Shown here one piece after another: positions 48,303-60,627 of a stretch of 64,000 bases of DNA. A program made the translations under genes and the position numbers. Within the stretch, counting starts at the first letter, position 1. Each line of letters opens with the position of its first letter. Source of the stretch: Boothiomyces macroporosus (taxonomy: Eukaryota > Chytridiomycota > Chytridiomycetes > Rhizophydiales > Terramycetaceae); the NCBI GenBank assembly GCA_027604185.1, contig JADGKB010000001.1, forward strand, positions 248,001 to 312,000, given 5' to 3'. The notes under the pieces were generated by a model. That model ran no database searches. It saw only the letters and a program-made list of their open reading frames with translations, and was not told where the DNA came from.

Positions 48303-49916
48303 TTACCTTGGTTCAACAAGTCCCACAGCCGGTTGATAAACAGCAAACTGGAACTGGTTATTGGGAAACGATCCGGGATTTACCACTTGGCATTCTTCAT
48401 ATTCATGCTGATATGCTTCGAATTTATCAGCCAAAATTACCTACAGTTAATATCACTTACCAAATCAGGTAACGGATATACCAGCATTGCATTATAGTGA
48501 GATATAACAATCGGTTTGACTTCTGCTGGAACAGGCAATAAGAATCCTTGATCAAGAATCGTAGATATCAGCTACATTAACTATATTTACATGTTTCTCG
48601 ATATTGTCATTTGGAACAGGGATAGCTGCGTTTCTAACCATAATATTCATCATATCTTCTCGGAAAATAAGAATGTCCTTTTTGCAATACTTGATTCGGC
48701 ATGGATTGCTTGCTAATGTAACATTCTTTACTTTTGAAAGCAACTTTTTACAATATTGGGCTGGAATTGGAGGTTTCGAATACATGTTTCCAAAGGGATC
48801 ATTTGGCCCAGGAATAAAAATGAAATGTGAATTTTGAGATATTAATGGATATTTTGAAATGATATTGGCCAACTGATCAAAATTTTCTCTATATGTAGTA
48901 GCAGCAGCAGCACTATGAACATAACTAGTGGACTGAAAGTTACCAATGAATATAAACAAGAAAGGAATAATGGCTTCTGAATAGCCTTTAAATAAAACAT
49001 CAAGCTTTTCAAGTGTCTGCAATTAGGCAATTGTTACTAAATGATTGTCCAACCAAACATCGGATAATATTACAAACGAAACTTCAGATTTTTCCAGTTC
49101 CGCCAATAAATAATCGTTAGGATCATACGGATGGCCTCCAAAAAACTCTTTGCTATTTGGTATGCAGGATAATGTTTTACTTCTCGTTTCTGGTTGAGGC
49201 ATTGCCAAAGTTTCAACTATAAATTCTCCATTCACTGTATAGTCTCCTTCAGCCAATACAAAGCATCCGCGTGTAAATATCCCATTCCCAAGCTGTAAAT
49301 TTTCGCTTAATTTCACTTCTATGTAACTATCAGAGTCTTCTATAAACAATTTCCCTTCTTGTATTTCGCAAAACATTCCAAACAAAAGATATTTGCCAGG
49401 AGGTTTACCTTTCAAATGAATGATGGGCGTAATTTTGTAGTAGGAATTCAAATCCGCTGAAAAGGTTGGTTTTAGAAACACTTCGTTTCGTAATAGCCTT
49501 TGCTTTACCAATTCATAGCGATTCCTGTACTCTAATGATTTTTCTTGCACATTACCAAGGAATTGTCTTTCACCCTTGGATAGTGCAAAAACGTCCTGCT
49601 GTGGATAATATACAAATTTAGGGAGGGCAAATATGTCTATGATTGCCAGGTACTTTTCCAGTTGTTGAAATACCTCATCGTTTGAAGAATCCGAGTTTTT
49701 GCTGAGAATTTCCCTTACTACATTTTGCAATTGATCTTTTTCAATGATATTGTCCTGATACTGTTTTGATATTTCATCCAACAAGTAAAGGAAATTGTCT
49801 TGATCGATCTGCTGCTCTTCAACGAATTCCTCCAGGTATTGTATTGCAGGCATTGTGACTTTGTAACCATATTTCCTGGTTAGTATTTTGTATATCAATG
49901 GAGCCAACTTTGTCAT
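48303..49916 (-). CDS. POLE2: DNA polymerase epsilon subunit B
   Basis: Four exons (introns 21, 19 and 20 nt) give 517 aa, close to human POLE2. The N-terminus is the helical C-domain-like module (MTKLAPLIYKILTRKYGYKV), followed by an OB fold (KYLLFGMFCEIQEGKLFIED) and an inactive calcineurin-like phosphoesterase domain (FVILSDVWLDNHLTLEKLDV, FIFIGNF, FIFIPGPNDPF). The end reads CQVVNPGSFPNNQFQFAVYQ. It is the essential structural partner of Pol epsilon on the leading strand. Confidence 0.95.
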
Positions 49917-49952
49917 GATCTAGATGTCCGATTTTTTTAATTTTTTTGCAAA

Positions 49953-51289
49953 ATGAGAAATTATTTAACGACGGTAAAGCAGAGAGGCCAATTCCGCAGG
50001 GTCTCTTATTGGGATGAACTGGCACGGAAGGAGCGGAAGAAGCAGGCGATGCCGGATGAACCCCGAAATTTTAAATTCATCTCTGGGAAGGAAATTTCGC
50101 TTTTGCCTGAAATGCCAACACAAGTTAGAATGACAACGAGGGAATTTATTCATAATTCGCTTTATCACCCAAAATATGGCTACTTTTCAAAGGAAGCAAA
50201 AGTTTTCTCTGATTCCCCAATCGAATTTAATAATATAAAGAACAACAATGACTTTTTCCTTCACTTGGGCAAGCTCTATGAAAATTACGGAAACGATCAG
50301 ATATGGCACACTCCATCGGAAATATTCAAGGTAGTTTGAAATTAATGCAGCCTTGGTATGGATATTCAATCGCCAAATATATTGTCAGTGAATTCATCAA
50401 AAGTGGAGAGTCTGAGCTTTTGATTTATGAAGCAGGTGCTGGGAATGGAACATTAATGAATGATATTATGACTTTTATCCAATCAAACCACCCGGATATC
50501 TATCAGTCAACTAGATACACAATTATTGAAATTTCAGGAAAGTTGGCAAATATACAAAGACAAAATCCTCACCCAGTCACCGTCTTGAACCAATCTGTAC
50601 TGGAATTCAATGAGTTGCAACCCAAGCCATGTTTCTTTATAGCTTTGGAAGTATTGGTATTCTATCCTTAATACCAGGATAATTTGTCTCATGACGTTGT
50701 TAGATATGACGGCGAAGAGCCAGTACAGGGAATTGTAGAAATTGACGAATATCGAGATTACAAGGAAGGATATATTCCAGTTACCGACCCATTACTCCTC
50801 GAATATTTGCAAGTTAGGAACTCTACAAACTACAAAGTACCAATTTTAGATTGGAAAACTCGTGCAGTGGACTTTATCAATCCATTTAAGGCGAATCTGT
50901 CGAGAAGAGAGTTTGTTCCTACCAATGCGTTCCAACTGCTAAAGAATTTGAACGAATATTTCCCAAAGCATCGACTTGTGTTATCCGACTTTGATCTTTT
51001 ACCTGATACCATTGAAGGAGTAGATGCTCCGGTAGTTCAAACTCGTCACAGGGATGAAATGGTGGCATGTAGCACTTACCTCGTGCAGCCTGGATATTTT
51101 GACATATTTTTCCCTACAAACTTTAGTCTTTTGAATCAAATATACCAAAAACTAAGCGGGAAAAGGGCGAATGTATTGAAACATGGGGACTTTTTAAAGC
51201 AGTATGGGAATTTGGCAAAAACAAGAACGCGCTCAGGAGATAATCCGATGGTACAGTACTATGAAAATGTTTCATTTTTCCTAACATAA
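49953..51289 (+). CDS. NDUFAF7: NDUFAF7/MidA-like SAM-dependent methyltransferase
   Basis: Three exons (introns 20 and 21 nt) give 431 aa. Blocks: MTTREFIHNSLYHPKYGYFS, PWYGYSIAKYIVSEFIKSGE, LLIYEAGAGNGTLMNDIMTF (SAM-binding glycine loop), IEISGKLANIQRQNP, and ALEVLDNLSHDVVRYDGEEP, which is the EVLDNLPHD motif of DUF185/MidA proteins, complete only after splicing. NDUFAF7 dimethylates an arginine of complex I subunit NDUFS2. The long C-terminal extension is like the plant/fungal branch. Together with NDUFAF8 this argues for a functional complex I. Confidence 0.85.
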
Positions 51290-51321
51290 TCAAGAAATTC
51301 TTTTAATTTTTTATTTTTGGA

Positions 51322-52029
51322 TCATTTACCAATGATATTTTTCATTACAACTCGATTTTGCGACTTGTGAGCTTCTTCTTTGCTTTCTTTCTTTGGTTTA
51401 ATTTTTGACGCTCTTTCGTAATGACTATCAATTGATTGCGTGTCCGCATCCTTTTCTCCACCCAATACCGACATCAATACCCCAGGCTTTGAGTTCCTTC
51501 TTTCAATTGGAGGAGGCGCTTGCGAATTACTTATGATCCTTTCAGCCCTGTTTAGTTTGTTTTCTATTTCAGGGCTCATTAGGCCTGAGTTTTCGTTGTT
51601 GTTATCTGGAATTCCCAAAACAGTATTAAGGACATTAAGTCTCTGACTATGATATTTCGAATCCTTCTTTCCAGAGGAAAGGTACTTTTCTGCCCTATCC
51701 AGTTTCTCGTCTAGGTCTGTAAGAGATCCAGAGCTTCGTTTTCCCAACACTCCAGACAGAATATTGGCTCTGGTTGATGCAGAATTTAAATTATTCCCGC
51801 TGAGACTCGTTTTTTTGCTTCCTTCTAAAGTTTTTTCAGCTCTTTTAAGCTTTTCTTGCATCCTGCTGATATTTGCATCACTCAATCTCCTGCTTTGATT
51901 TATAATCAAGTCCATTTCGTCATCATCTATTATCAACATAAGGTTACCTTCGGTAAGGTTAGTCTTGCTGTCAGGGACGTCGCTAGCGGTGAGTATTTTG
52001 AGTTTTTCTATTGACGAAAGTGTAGTCAT
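51322..52029 (-). CDS. Novel protein with about four 35-40 residue repeats
   Basis: Intron-free ORF of 235 aa. From residue 57 it contains repeated units of the form (E/N)KL.RAE..(L/I)...(about 15 variable residues)...N.L..VLG: EKLKRAEKTL...ILSGVLG, EKLDRAEKYL...VLNTVLG, NKLNRAERII...VLMSVLG, and a degenerate last unit HYERASKI...VMKNIIG. The spacers are Ser/Lys/Asn-rich. Each unit looks like two short amphipathic helices with a flexible link. I know no family with this repeat; a signalling or cytoskeletal adaptor is possible but not shown. Confidence 0.75.
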   Translation of the reverse strand: MTTLSSIEKLKILTASDVPDSKTNLTEGNLMLIIDDDEMDLIINQSRRLSDANISRMQEKLKRAEKTLEGSKKTSLSGNNLNSASTRANILSGVLGKRSSGSLTDLDEKLDRAEKYLSSGKKDSKYHSQRLNVLNTVLGIPDNNNENSGLMSPEIENKLNRAERIISNSQAPPPIERRNSKPGVLMSVLGGEKDADTQSIDSHYERASKIKPKKESKEEAHKSQNRVVMKNIIGK

Positions 52030-52254
52030 AAGTCAAAAAAGCGCGATATTTGGTCAAACAATAACAAATCATAAGCCATGGATATTTACCAGTTGTAGAC
52101 ATGTACACTCTGGGGATTTGATTTCCTAAGAAATGTGGAGGAGAAGAAATATGAATCAAAGGGAGAGCATATCTTTCATTGCTCAAAGATAAGGCTGTAA
52201 ACAAACAAATAGACATTTATCGCGCTTCAACTTTGCACTCTTTCGAATTTAATC

Positions 52255-53166
52255 ATGACTAGAAGAGACGCAAATGAGTTTAACAGGAAAATGTTGGATG
52301 TCCAGTACAACGACGATTTCATTGCATCCTATCAAAACTTTTACAGTGACATTGACTTAAATTCGCAAAAATCACCTTTAAATTCACCAAGACCAATCAC
52401 ACTATCTCGAGGCCTCACCTATCAAGCCTCTAATCAATATAAAGCAAAGTAAGCTGTATGTAACCTAGACCGGCATCTACTGGCCGAAATCTGAATGACC
52501 TGTGGAAAAAGCTGACCAACAAGGCCAAGCAAAACTTTAACAAAACATTTAGAAAAGATAACTCAAAAATTGTTATTGGCAGAGCTTCGATTTCATCGTT
52601 GCCAGACTTTTACTCTGGAAATAACCGATCCGAAAATCATAGAAGGGTAGAGTCCGTCACTGTCAGACCACTTCCAACTATTCCTGCAGCCCCACGTAAT
52701 AGACACACTAGACGACCAACTGGGCCAAGAGAAATGCCAAGCCTGCCTCCTCCCACATGTAACTTTAAATTAATTCAGCGCAAAAACTAAACATGTCAAA
52801 GGTTCTTGAAATCGAATCCCAAATTTCATCTGACTTGGAGGGATTGGTTAGCATGATGAAGATGCATTATGCAGTTGAAGACCCTAGACTGGAATCTGCA
52901 ATTGGGGCAAAGTGGCTGGCATTGAAAAAAAGCCTATCGTCAATGGAGGTATTCTTGATTTAATGCAGGAAATTGTCTCTAGCGCGTTCGCCATAAAGAA
53001 AGAGGAATTAGTTGTAGACGATGACGCCCAAACAGCAATTATTGACAATACCCCAAGCCGCAACTCTTCTGCTGATTCAATCGAGAACTTGAAAGAGTTG
53101 ATTCACAAGCTCTCTTCAGAAGTCAATCGCAAGGCATCCAGAAAGTCATTAAAGAACTATGACTAG
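52255..53166 (+). CDS. Basic, proline-rich protein of unknown function
   Basis: Four exons (20-nt introns; the last, GTATTCTTGATTTAATGCAG near 52949, has been read through in a simple ORF) give about 280 aa starting MTRRDANEFNRKMLDVQYND. The middle has WKKLTNKAKQNFNKTFRKDN and a proline/arginine-rich stretch (RPLPTIPAAPRNRHTRRP, MPSLPPPTSQ). The end is helical: LEIESQISSDLEGLVSMMKM, EDPRLESAIGAKWLALKKSL, and ENLKELIHKLSSEVNRKASR. The PPP and RPLP motifs could bind SH3 or profilin, which is inference only. Confidence 0.65.
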
Positions 53167-53371
53167 GATCCGTCAAATAAAACTAAAATTTAAGAATTTG
53201 GAGCTTTTTATCCCAATGAGTGATAAATGAAAACTTGGAATTACTTGTGGTCGTCGTCGGCTTATTGGTGTGAATGTGTAACAGCGATTGATCCCTTCTT
53301 GCCACAGGAAATACAAGCCAGGTATTCTGCAAAACTTCAAATTCTGCTCAGGCGAAAAAACTTTTTCTAAG

Positions 53372-55586
53372 ATGAAGTATTCCCTTCAAATTATCTCTAC
53401 GAGGAATGGAAGCAATCGGCCGGCATTATATTTAAGTTTCGATTCAGCAAAGTATTTGTTTAATGCTGGAGAAGGCACCCAGAGAAGCTGTAACGAGCAT
53501 CAAATCAAATTATCCAAATTGAAGGCGATATTTCTCTCAAAAATGAAATGGGATAGTATAGGTGGATTACCAGGATTGATATTCACCATCGCTGACGCCA
53601 ATGTTCCCCAAGTGGATATTATCGGTCCAAATTATCTAACTCACTTTCTTGCTGCAACAAGAAAGTTCATGCTTCGATCAAATTTCAAAGTAAAACTAAA
53701 GGAGGTTGAAGCTGACGAAATTTGCTACCAAGACGAATTAATAACGGTATATTCCACCACAATTACTTCAGACTCCAAACCCAAATCAAAGCTAAATGGA
53801 CAGGAAACAGTAGAATATGAAAATGCGTCTAGAAAGAAGCTAAAATTGATTGCACAGATTTTCCCTTCATCAAAGGATATATTGCGGAATGAGAATCTGT
53901 TCGCCTCGAAGAACAGAGAATATTACACAGATTCTACCACATGCTATGTTTGTAGAGGGCCAACAGTTCCAGGAAAGATGGATGCTAAAAAAGCAAAAGA
54001 ATTAGGGGTAAAAAATGGTCCGGACATGGGGAAACTGGTGAAGGGTGAAAGTGTAATGTCGACTTTTGGCACTGTGGTCCACCCAAGTGATTGTGTACTC
54101 CCAGCTACACCTGGTTCAATCTTTTTGATTCTCGACTGCCCAGATACGTCATATATTGCTTCACTGATCAATAATCAATACATCAAAAGCTTTTTAACTG
54201 GGACAGAGTCAGCAAAGTGCGTAATCCATCAATGCGGAGAGAATGTCATCAATGACGGCCGGTATTTAAAGTGGATTAAAGGCTTTAATCCATCTATTCA
54301 AAATGTATTCATTGCCGATGGGTTGCACAATACAGAAATACCATTTAGATCTTCAACTGGAATCATAAACATCCTTAATCAGATCGATAAGGTTGCATTC
54401 CCCAAAGTTTATCAGTCTGATATCAACGATATACCAAGCCGTATTTTATTATTAACTATAGATCTAGAAAACCCACAAAATTGCAGAATAGCAAAGCCAA
54501 AGATGAATCTTATCATTGAACCAAAGTTTTCCATCCAGTTAGAAGAAGAAAAAGTTTTGGAAAATCCCTCTAGAGGGTTAATGCAGAGCATAAAACACGT
54601 TACTTCTCAATTATCTAAATTTAAACACGTAGATGCAGTAAATGAGTTTGATAAGTACACCATACCACTGGGAACGGGATCAGCTATTCCAGGGAAATAT
54701 AGGAATGGTAATTTAGACTAATCTATAGTAAGCTCTACGCTATTCCGCAGTTCGGAAAATCTTACAATTCTATTAGATTGCGGAGAGGGTACTATGGGTC
54801 AGTTACATCGACATTTTGGGCCAGAAAAGTTGGAAAAAGAGGTGAAAGACATGAAATTGATTTTTATCTCACATATGCACGCAGACCACCATCTTGGATT
54901 ATTTGAACTGTTAAATTTTAGAAGAAAGATCACCAAAGACAAAATATGCATTGTCGGCCCTTACCCAATGTTTGAATGGATTAGAGATTATTCAGAAGTA
55001 GAAGATATTGGGATTGAATCGGCGGTGTTCATAGATTCAAAAGAATTTACTTTGAAACCTATAGCTATTCCTAGAGAGCCATATTTTCAGCATTGTGGTA
55101 TTGCTAGTATTCAAACTGTACCGGTTAAACATTGTCACTTATCCTTTGCTATTTCACTTCAATTCGACTGTGGATTTAAGCTTTCGTAACAACCTGATAA
55201 TAATAGGTTTTCTGGAGACTGTAGGCCATCCGATAGATTTTGTGAGATTGGAATGAACTCTAACCTTCTCATTCACGAAGCTACTTTAACTGACGATTTG
55301 CAAGAAGAGGCTCTGTTGAAAAACCACTGCACTATTGGAGAGGCCATTCAAGTGGGGATAAAGTAATTGTTGCTAATATAGAATGAAAGCAAAGCATGTG
55401 CTATTAACACATTTCTCTCAGAGATACCCAAAATTCCCTGAATCTCTAACTATTCCGAAAGATGGCCCTTTATTTGGAGTTGCTTTCGATTTGATGCATG
55501 TGTCCATGAGAGATTTTTGGAAATTGCCATTCTACAACAAATTGTACAATCAAGCATTTGGAGAACTGCTTGATCCCGATGAATAA
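53372..55586 (+). CDS. ELAC2: tRNase Z, long form
   Basis: Four exons (introns 21, 21 and 19 nt) give 717 aa, the long form. The N-terminal half is the degenerate beta-lactamase-like domain (YLFNAGEGTQRSCNEHQIKL, FLSKMKWDSIGGLPGLIFT, PTVPGKMDAKKAKELG). The C-terminal half is catalytic: IPLGTGSAIPGKYRNVSSTL, LLDCGEGTMGQL, the zinc motif ISHMHADHHLGLFELL, SGDCRPSDRF, LLIHEATL and LLTHFSQRYPK. It removes the 3' trailer of pre-tRNA. No transit peptide is obvious if translation starts at 53372; an earlier exon could exist. Confidence 0.94.
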
Positions 55587-55602
55587 TATATCATTTATCT
55601 AT

Positions 55603-56537
55603 TTATTGATCTATAATGCAGGCGTGTGCCCCTATTGCGATATCCCATACCCAGGTATGAAGAAGGATGGAAAAGATCTTGTTGGACAGCGCACATTCTT
55701 CATTCTCATTGCCATCGCAATAATATGTTTCTCCAATCTCATTCTCTATGTACACCTCCCCAAAAGTATGTGAAAATCCAAACGACCTTGGGGGAAGATG
55801 TGGACACAAGTCAAATTGATTGCTGAGTTAATATAGAGCTTACATTATGCGATGCATTGTAAAGGGGAAGCCTTCGAACCACAAGCTGAATTCTTGATTT
55901 CCAACTCTAAAGTCAGATCTTCCATACCTTGGCTGTCCAACTGTGATCAATCTCCATTCTCTAAAAACCAATTCCGGGAACGAGGAATATAAGTCAGCGC
56001 TTGCCAAGGTGGCCACTGCACCTCCTAGGCTATGGCCAGTAAGAAGCAGCTTTGAACCAGGATATTTTTTGTACAGAGTCATGAGAGCATCCAACACATC
56101 TGCCTTTAAGAATTGCCAAGTCTCCAAAAAACCTAAATGCACTTTGGCGTTATCAGGAGCTTCAGGAAATGGACAGTCCGGTTTTGCGAAACGAAGATCA
56201 CTAATCCAGTTTTTGAAGTTTCTGGTGCCTCTAAATGACAGTACGATGCTTTCAATTGGTTTTGAATACGCGACAAATCTAAGTAAACTGCAAACTACCC
56301 AAAGGCGTTGTCGTCGAAATTTCCAACAGGATATATATCTGTAGTTTGAAGTTCAGGATTGCAGGTGGTACAATTCCAGTCGATCAGACCTTCGAAACAA
56401 TACGAGGCTCTAGCAAACCCAAGCACCGACTTGAATTCTTCAATATCTTGACTCGGAACTGGAATTTTCGTTTCACCCTCCATAATTAATGGGATTTGAT
56501 GGGATAGTACTGAAGCTATGAACACTACTCCACGCAT
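55603..56537 (-). CDS. Secreted class 3 lipase
   Basis: Three exons (introns 20 and 21 nt) give 297 aa. A signal peptide-like start (MRGVVFIASVLSHQIPLI) is followed by FARASYCFEGLIDWNCTTC, SIVLSFRGTRNFKNWISDL, the nucleophile elbow LLLTGHSLGGAVATLASADL, ITVGQPRYG and, after the last splice, RIINQFDLCPHLPPRSFGFS and a final HACIID. Cysteine pairs and the signal peptide fit a secreted Rhizomucor-type (alpha/beta hydrolase) triacylglycerol lipase. It probably digests external or phagosomal lipids. Confidence 0.92.
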
Positions 56538-56594
56538 TGATAAAAAGTTAAAAATCGCCACATGGAAGATCAGAGTCAAAACTAAAAGAAATCT

Positions 56595-59500
56595 CTATTG
56601 AATTAAACTGGTGCCTAAAAACGACTTTGTTTCCTCGTTCAATCTGCTAAACCAAAGAGCGTTTTGAAGATGAAGATGGATATCATTCCTCTTCTCGTCG
56701 TTTTCTAACTGAGGTAGTATCTTGCCATTTAGATCAATAAGAGAAAACAAGTTTGCCTGTCCACTTGCAAATAAAAGTGAAGTGAAGGCGATTGGTAATC
56801 CATCACCAAATAGCTCCCTTCAATAAGCTCCCTATTACCTTATGGTACGGTCCCCAGAGACAGCTGGGGTAGACGCAGCAAATTGCAGTATTGAGCATAC
56901 TTTTGCACATGATCTGTCACTCGCAACAATTTCTGGCTTTTTCCATTCTGGAATGGTTTTAAGACTGGCTCCAATCTTGGAAAACAGGGCTTTGAAAAAC
57001 ACTGGTTTCCTGCGTATTCTACGAGAATACTCAATTGACTCTTTAACCCAGTCCTTGTAGGCATACTGTTGGACAGCAGGGTTTAATTGCTCGTCCAATT
57101 CAGAAACTTGGGACAAAAAGCAAGAATCATTTTCTGTCATTAGGCAACAATTACCATCAGAAATTATATCCCTGACACTCAAGGAGGTAAAAGTCGCGTC
57201 AGAGGCCTAAAATAAATGATAAAATACAAGCGTTTCTTCAACGATCTTTGAAAGCATTATTCCATTTCCAACTTCCCTAAACGCTTGCAGTATCTCACTC
57301 TTTAGCTCTTTGTAATGGAGTAACCTATGATAACTCTGTAAAAGACTGTCATATTTTTCAATGTTAGCAAAAATTTACCAGATGCCGTTCCGCTTGAAGG
57401 AATCGTAATTGGCAGTGGAGCTAATTCATCAACGCTGAGGAAAAATTTGGACATTGTATGATCCAACTGTAATTAATATGCAGTTACAATCAACTTGATG
57501 TGGTTTGAAATTTCACTTATTATTACACTTAGACCCTCAACACCAACCATATTTGAAATAGCGTTAAAATGGGAAGTTCCAATACTGTCCTTGAACACAC
57601 CAAATTTCATAGTGAATTCAATTGACAGGCCCTAAATATGAAATAGAAATCACCTTTGTGCCGTAAAGATACATCAACTTTGCGTTAGGGAAGTGAGGTC
57701 TCTGTACTGGTTCAGCATAAAAGACTGAACTTTTTACAAATTTCATACTTGTATTGTTGAAACAGTAGTTTGGAATTATATCACGAATAATTTCTTGGGT
57801 GATGTGCGTAAGAATTCTTCCATTTGTCTCACCAGGTGTAACGCATTCATTAATTTCTTTTAGGAGCTCTTCAAAAGGCTCCAAATCCAGATGTTCAGAC
57901 AAAAGTAAGTGAGTTAAACGAGAGGATTCAAGTAAACATTCAAACTCCTACAGTTAGGCGTAATTACTGGAATGTAGGTTAAATCACTGGCTTCCAGTCT
58001 CGAAATTGCAGTGTCAATACTGTGCCGCAAGTATTGGTCCATCATTTGAGATAGGATTTTCGAAACATCCACAGTTCTACCCAATAGCTAACTTAAGGGT
58101 TCAAAGTACCTTTATCGTGCGCTGTTTCAACGCACTAACATAAGCATCTGCCTGAAGTCCTTCTTGACTCCACACAGCTTTCCCTCCTTCCTGAATTGCC
58201 ACCTTGTTGTCTGTATCCAAAATCTGAGTTGATGCCAACTTTTTATAATGGCGAAAAACATTTCGCCCAAGCTTAAACATGAATTGATCAAAGCACAGGT
58301 TTACCTGAATTTAATAAAATTTACCTCTGCTTCAACCTCGTTGTAAATATATCGGCTTTTTAAACTGTTCAGCGTTTTAAATCCAGCGTCATTGTATAAA
58401 TCTAAAGGTATAAAAATATTTTGCAATACGCTTGTTTCGTGCGATTCTAAGCCATATTCAGTCAATATCCACGGCAAGGAGGTGCTTGTGGGGAACTATC
58501 GATTAGCCATACTATTGCCTGGACTTGTCTAGTTAGCTCCAAGTAAAACTCCTTAAACCACAAGTTGGACAGATCGGAGCAATCTGCAATTGTTTCTAGA
58601 GTTAACGTTCTTTACTTTTGATATTCATCATCAGCGGATAATAATGACTATCGTCGAAAAATTTTTGCAATTCTGTTACTTGACTTTCTTTGAAATTCTT
58701 TTCTTTCATCATCCCTCCTTTCATTCCTTTGGATTTCTCATTGAAAATTAAGTCTAATAAAGCTCTAGAAAAGAACAGCTAAACGTAAAGTTGAACTAAC
58801 CTGGCTGAGCGAAATGGGGTCAGCTCGAACAACTGTTTCGTTATTGTCAGATAGAGCGTCTTGTACGCTTTTGAGAATACTACTTTAATTCAGAATTACC
58901 TAACGATGGGTTTCTTTTTCTTTGCTGCATGGTTGTAAATGTCTGTTAATGATCCTTTGGCAAACAGCTGAATTTCGTTTCCAATATGACTATCAATCAT
59001 TGGCTGCAACAATGGCTCCATGGTGTACAAAAGTGAGCTCAAACTTTTGATCATGGCAATATATTCGATTAAAACTTTCTTTTCTTCGTGATTATAGTTA
59101 TGTTGAACGGCCTGTATTAGCAGATTTTACTTGCTCGTAAATTTCGGTGAGTTGAACCCCGGAAGCAGATTTCGCTGGGTTCAAATACTTCCAGGCTGCC
59201 TGAATTAGCTCAGTTTACCTGTTCCAGAACACGAGTTGTCAGTTGCGATAACAAATTCAAACCATTATAAGCAGCGTTATAAACTTCACGTGTTTCTTCC
59301 AAACTTACCGCTTGGTGAATAAGCTATAGTTAAATTGCAAAAACCTTCACATGAAAACGTTTCAATTGAAGATATACGGATTCATAATTCATTTTCGCAG
59401 TTTCAATCTGATTTGATAAGAGGTAAGCCTTTGTTATTTCAATTCGTAATTCTTCATCTAAATTCTTAATATCCAGTTTTGAGTGTGGCCAATGGGGAGC

Positions 59501-60620
59501 CTTTGCCAAAATACTGGCAATTGAGATGGCGATATCACCAAAAAGAGGGACAACAGCAGTGGTCTAGATTACCGAGGTGTTACTCTAAACAATTTGATTA
59601 GCCTTTCAGGCTTAATCTTCTTTTTCTTTACAAAATCCATGTCATCCCCCTCCCCGTCAATCAAAAAGATGGCGAAAGCAATTGCCTATGTTAGAATGAA
59701 CGGCTACCCTAACATATATGTGTTTAGTATTTGGCGTCAGGTAGTGTCCCTTTTCAATGAAATCTGCACACATATTGATCATGTCCAAGAATATTTCCTC
59801 ATAAAAGCTATTCATAGTTGATAGGGCTTTTTTCAAGTCGTTTGCAAAGTGGTCCTTGTTTGCCAAAAAGAAAACGAGCTTTGGTAATATTGCAAATTCA
59901 GGATCTGATTGGTCCTTCACCAATACAGACTTTGCTCTTTTGTACATTGATAAATCGTTGCTCATTGACCCTTTAAAGTTTTTCATCACATCAATGCTAA
60001 CAGTCAAGTCGAGCAAATTGGCAAGAGTAATCAGAAATGCCTCAGAGGGGAAAAAGTCTCTGTCCTTCACGTCTGGAATGAGTCCAGTAAGAGATTCAGA
60101 GAATGCCGCTATTAGTTTATCCCTGAATTGCATCAAATCCACCATTCTTCCAATTTCTGGATTCAGGACTGCGCAAGTTTGATGGTAGAGTAACTCTTTG
60201 TTTGCTTGATCATGGCTTTGAACCTGTCATTTTAATTTTGTATTACTTGCGGTATAGCTTTCCCACAACTCCTGAATGCGTACAAAGTATTTACCAATGC
60301 TCTTCCTTCTTCCAAAACAGAATTCTACAATTAGTATATTCTACAATTCGAGAAATGTATTGAGCTTCTTTTTGAAAGTATTTGTGCGCTGCTACAGAAG
60401 TCTTTTCTGCCTTTACATCCAAGTATTGCGCTTGATCGAAATAGGATTTGTCTGCAAGATTCAGATTGACCAATGATTCCGTGAATACGGATTGAAAAGG
60501 AGCATTAATATCTGGAGAATCATGAGCAATGCTGATGGCTCGTAATTCCTTTGCTGTATTTAACACTTCCATGGACGCGTTTGGATTTTGAGTAATTAAA
60601 CTTCGACAAAAGCGCGCCAT
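56595..60620 (-). CDS. CYFIP1: CYFIP/SRA1, WAVE regulatory complex subunit
   Basis: Many exons on the minus strand from MARFCRSLITQNPNASMEVL to a stop at 56595. Recognised blocks: MVDLMQFRDKLIAAFSESL, FFPSEAFLITLANLLDLTVS, MKNFKGSMSNDLSMYKRAKS, VLVKDQSDPEFAILPKLVFF, LANKDHFANDLKK, GHYLTPNTKH, the core IIPNYCFNNTSMKFVKSSVF, NAKLMYLYGTK and the C-terminal RELFGDGLPIAFTSLLFASG. This is the CYFIP (PIR121/SRA1) order. The protein links Rac to Arp2/3 activation through WAVE. The N-terminus appears shorter than in animals. The central exons (57.2-59.6 kb) were not fully spliced by eye. Confidence 0.9.
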
Positions 60621-60627
60621 TCAAAAA

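Noticed and set aside
51983..52216. Minus-strand ORF upstream of the repeat protein
   Set aside because: No family match; it crosses the presumed divergent promoter and I could not join it to either gene in frame.
55558..55773. Plus-strand ORF with CPYC and a hydrophobic stretch, taken first as a small membrane protein
   Set aside because: It is antisense to the last exon of the lipase, whose reading (FDLCPHLPPRSFGFS ... ACIID) is far better supported.
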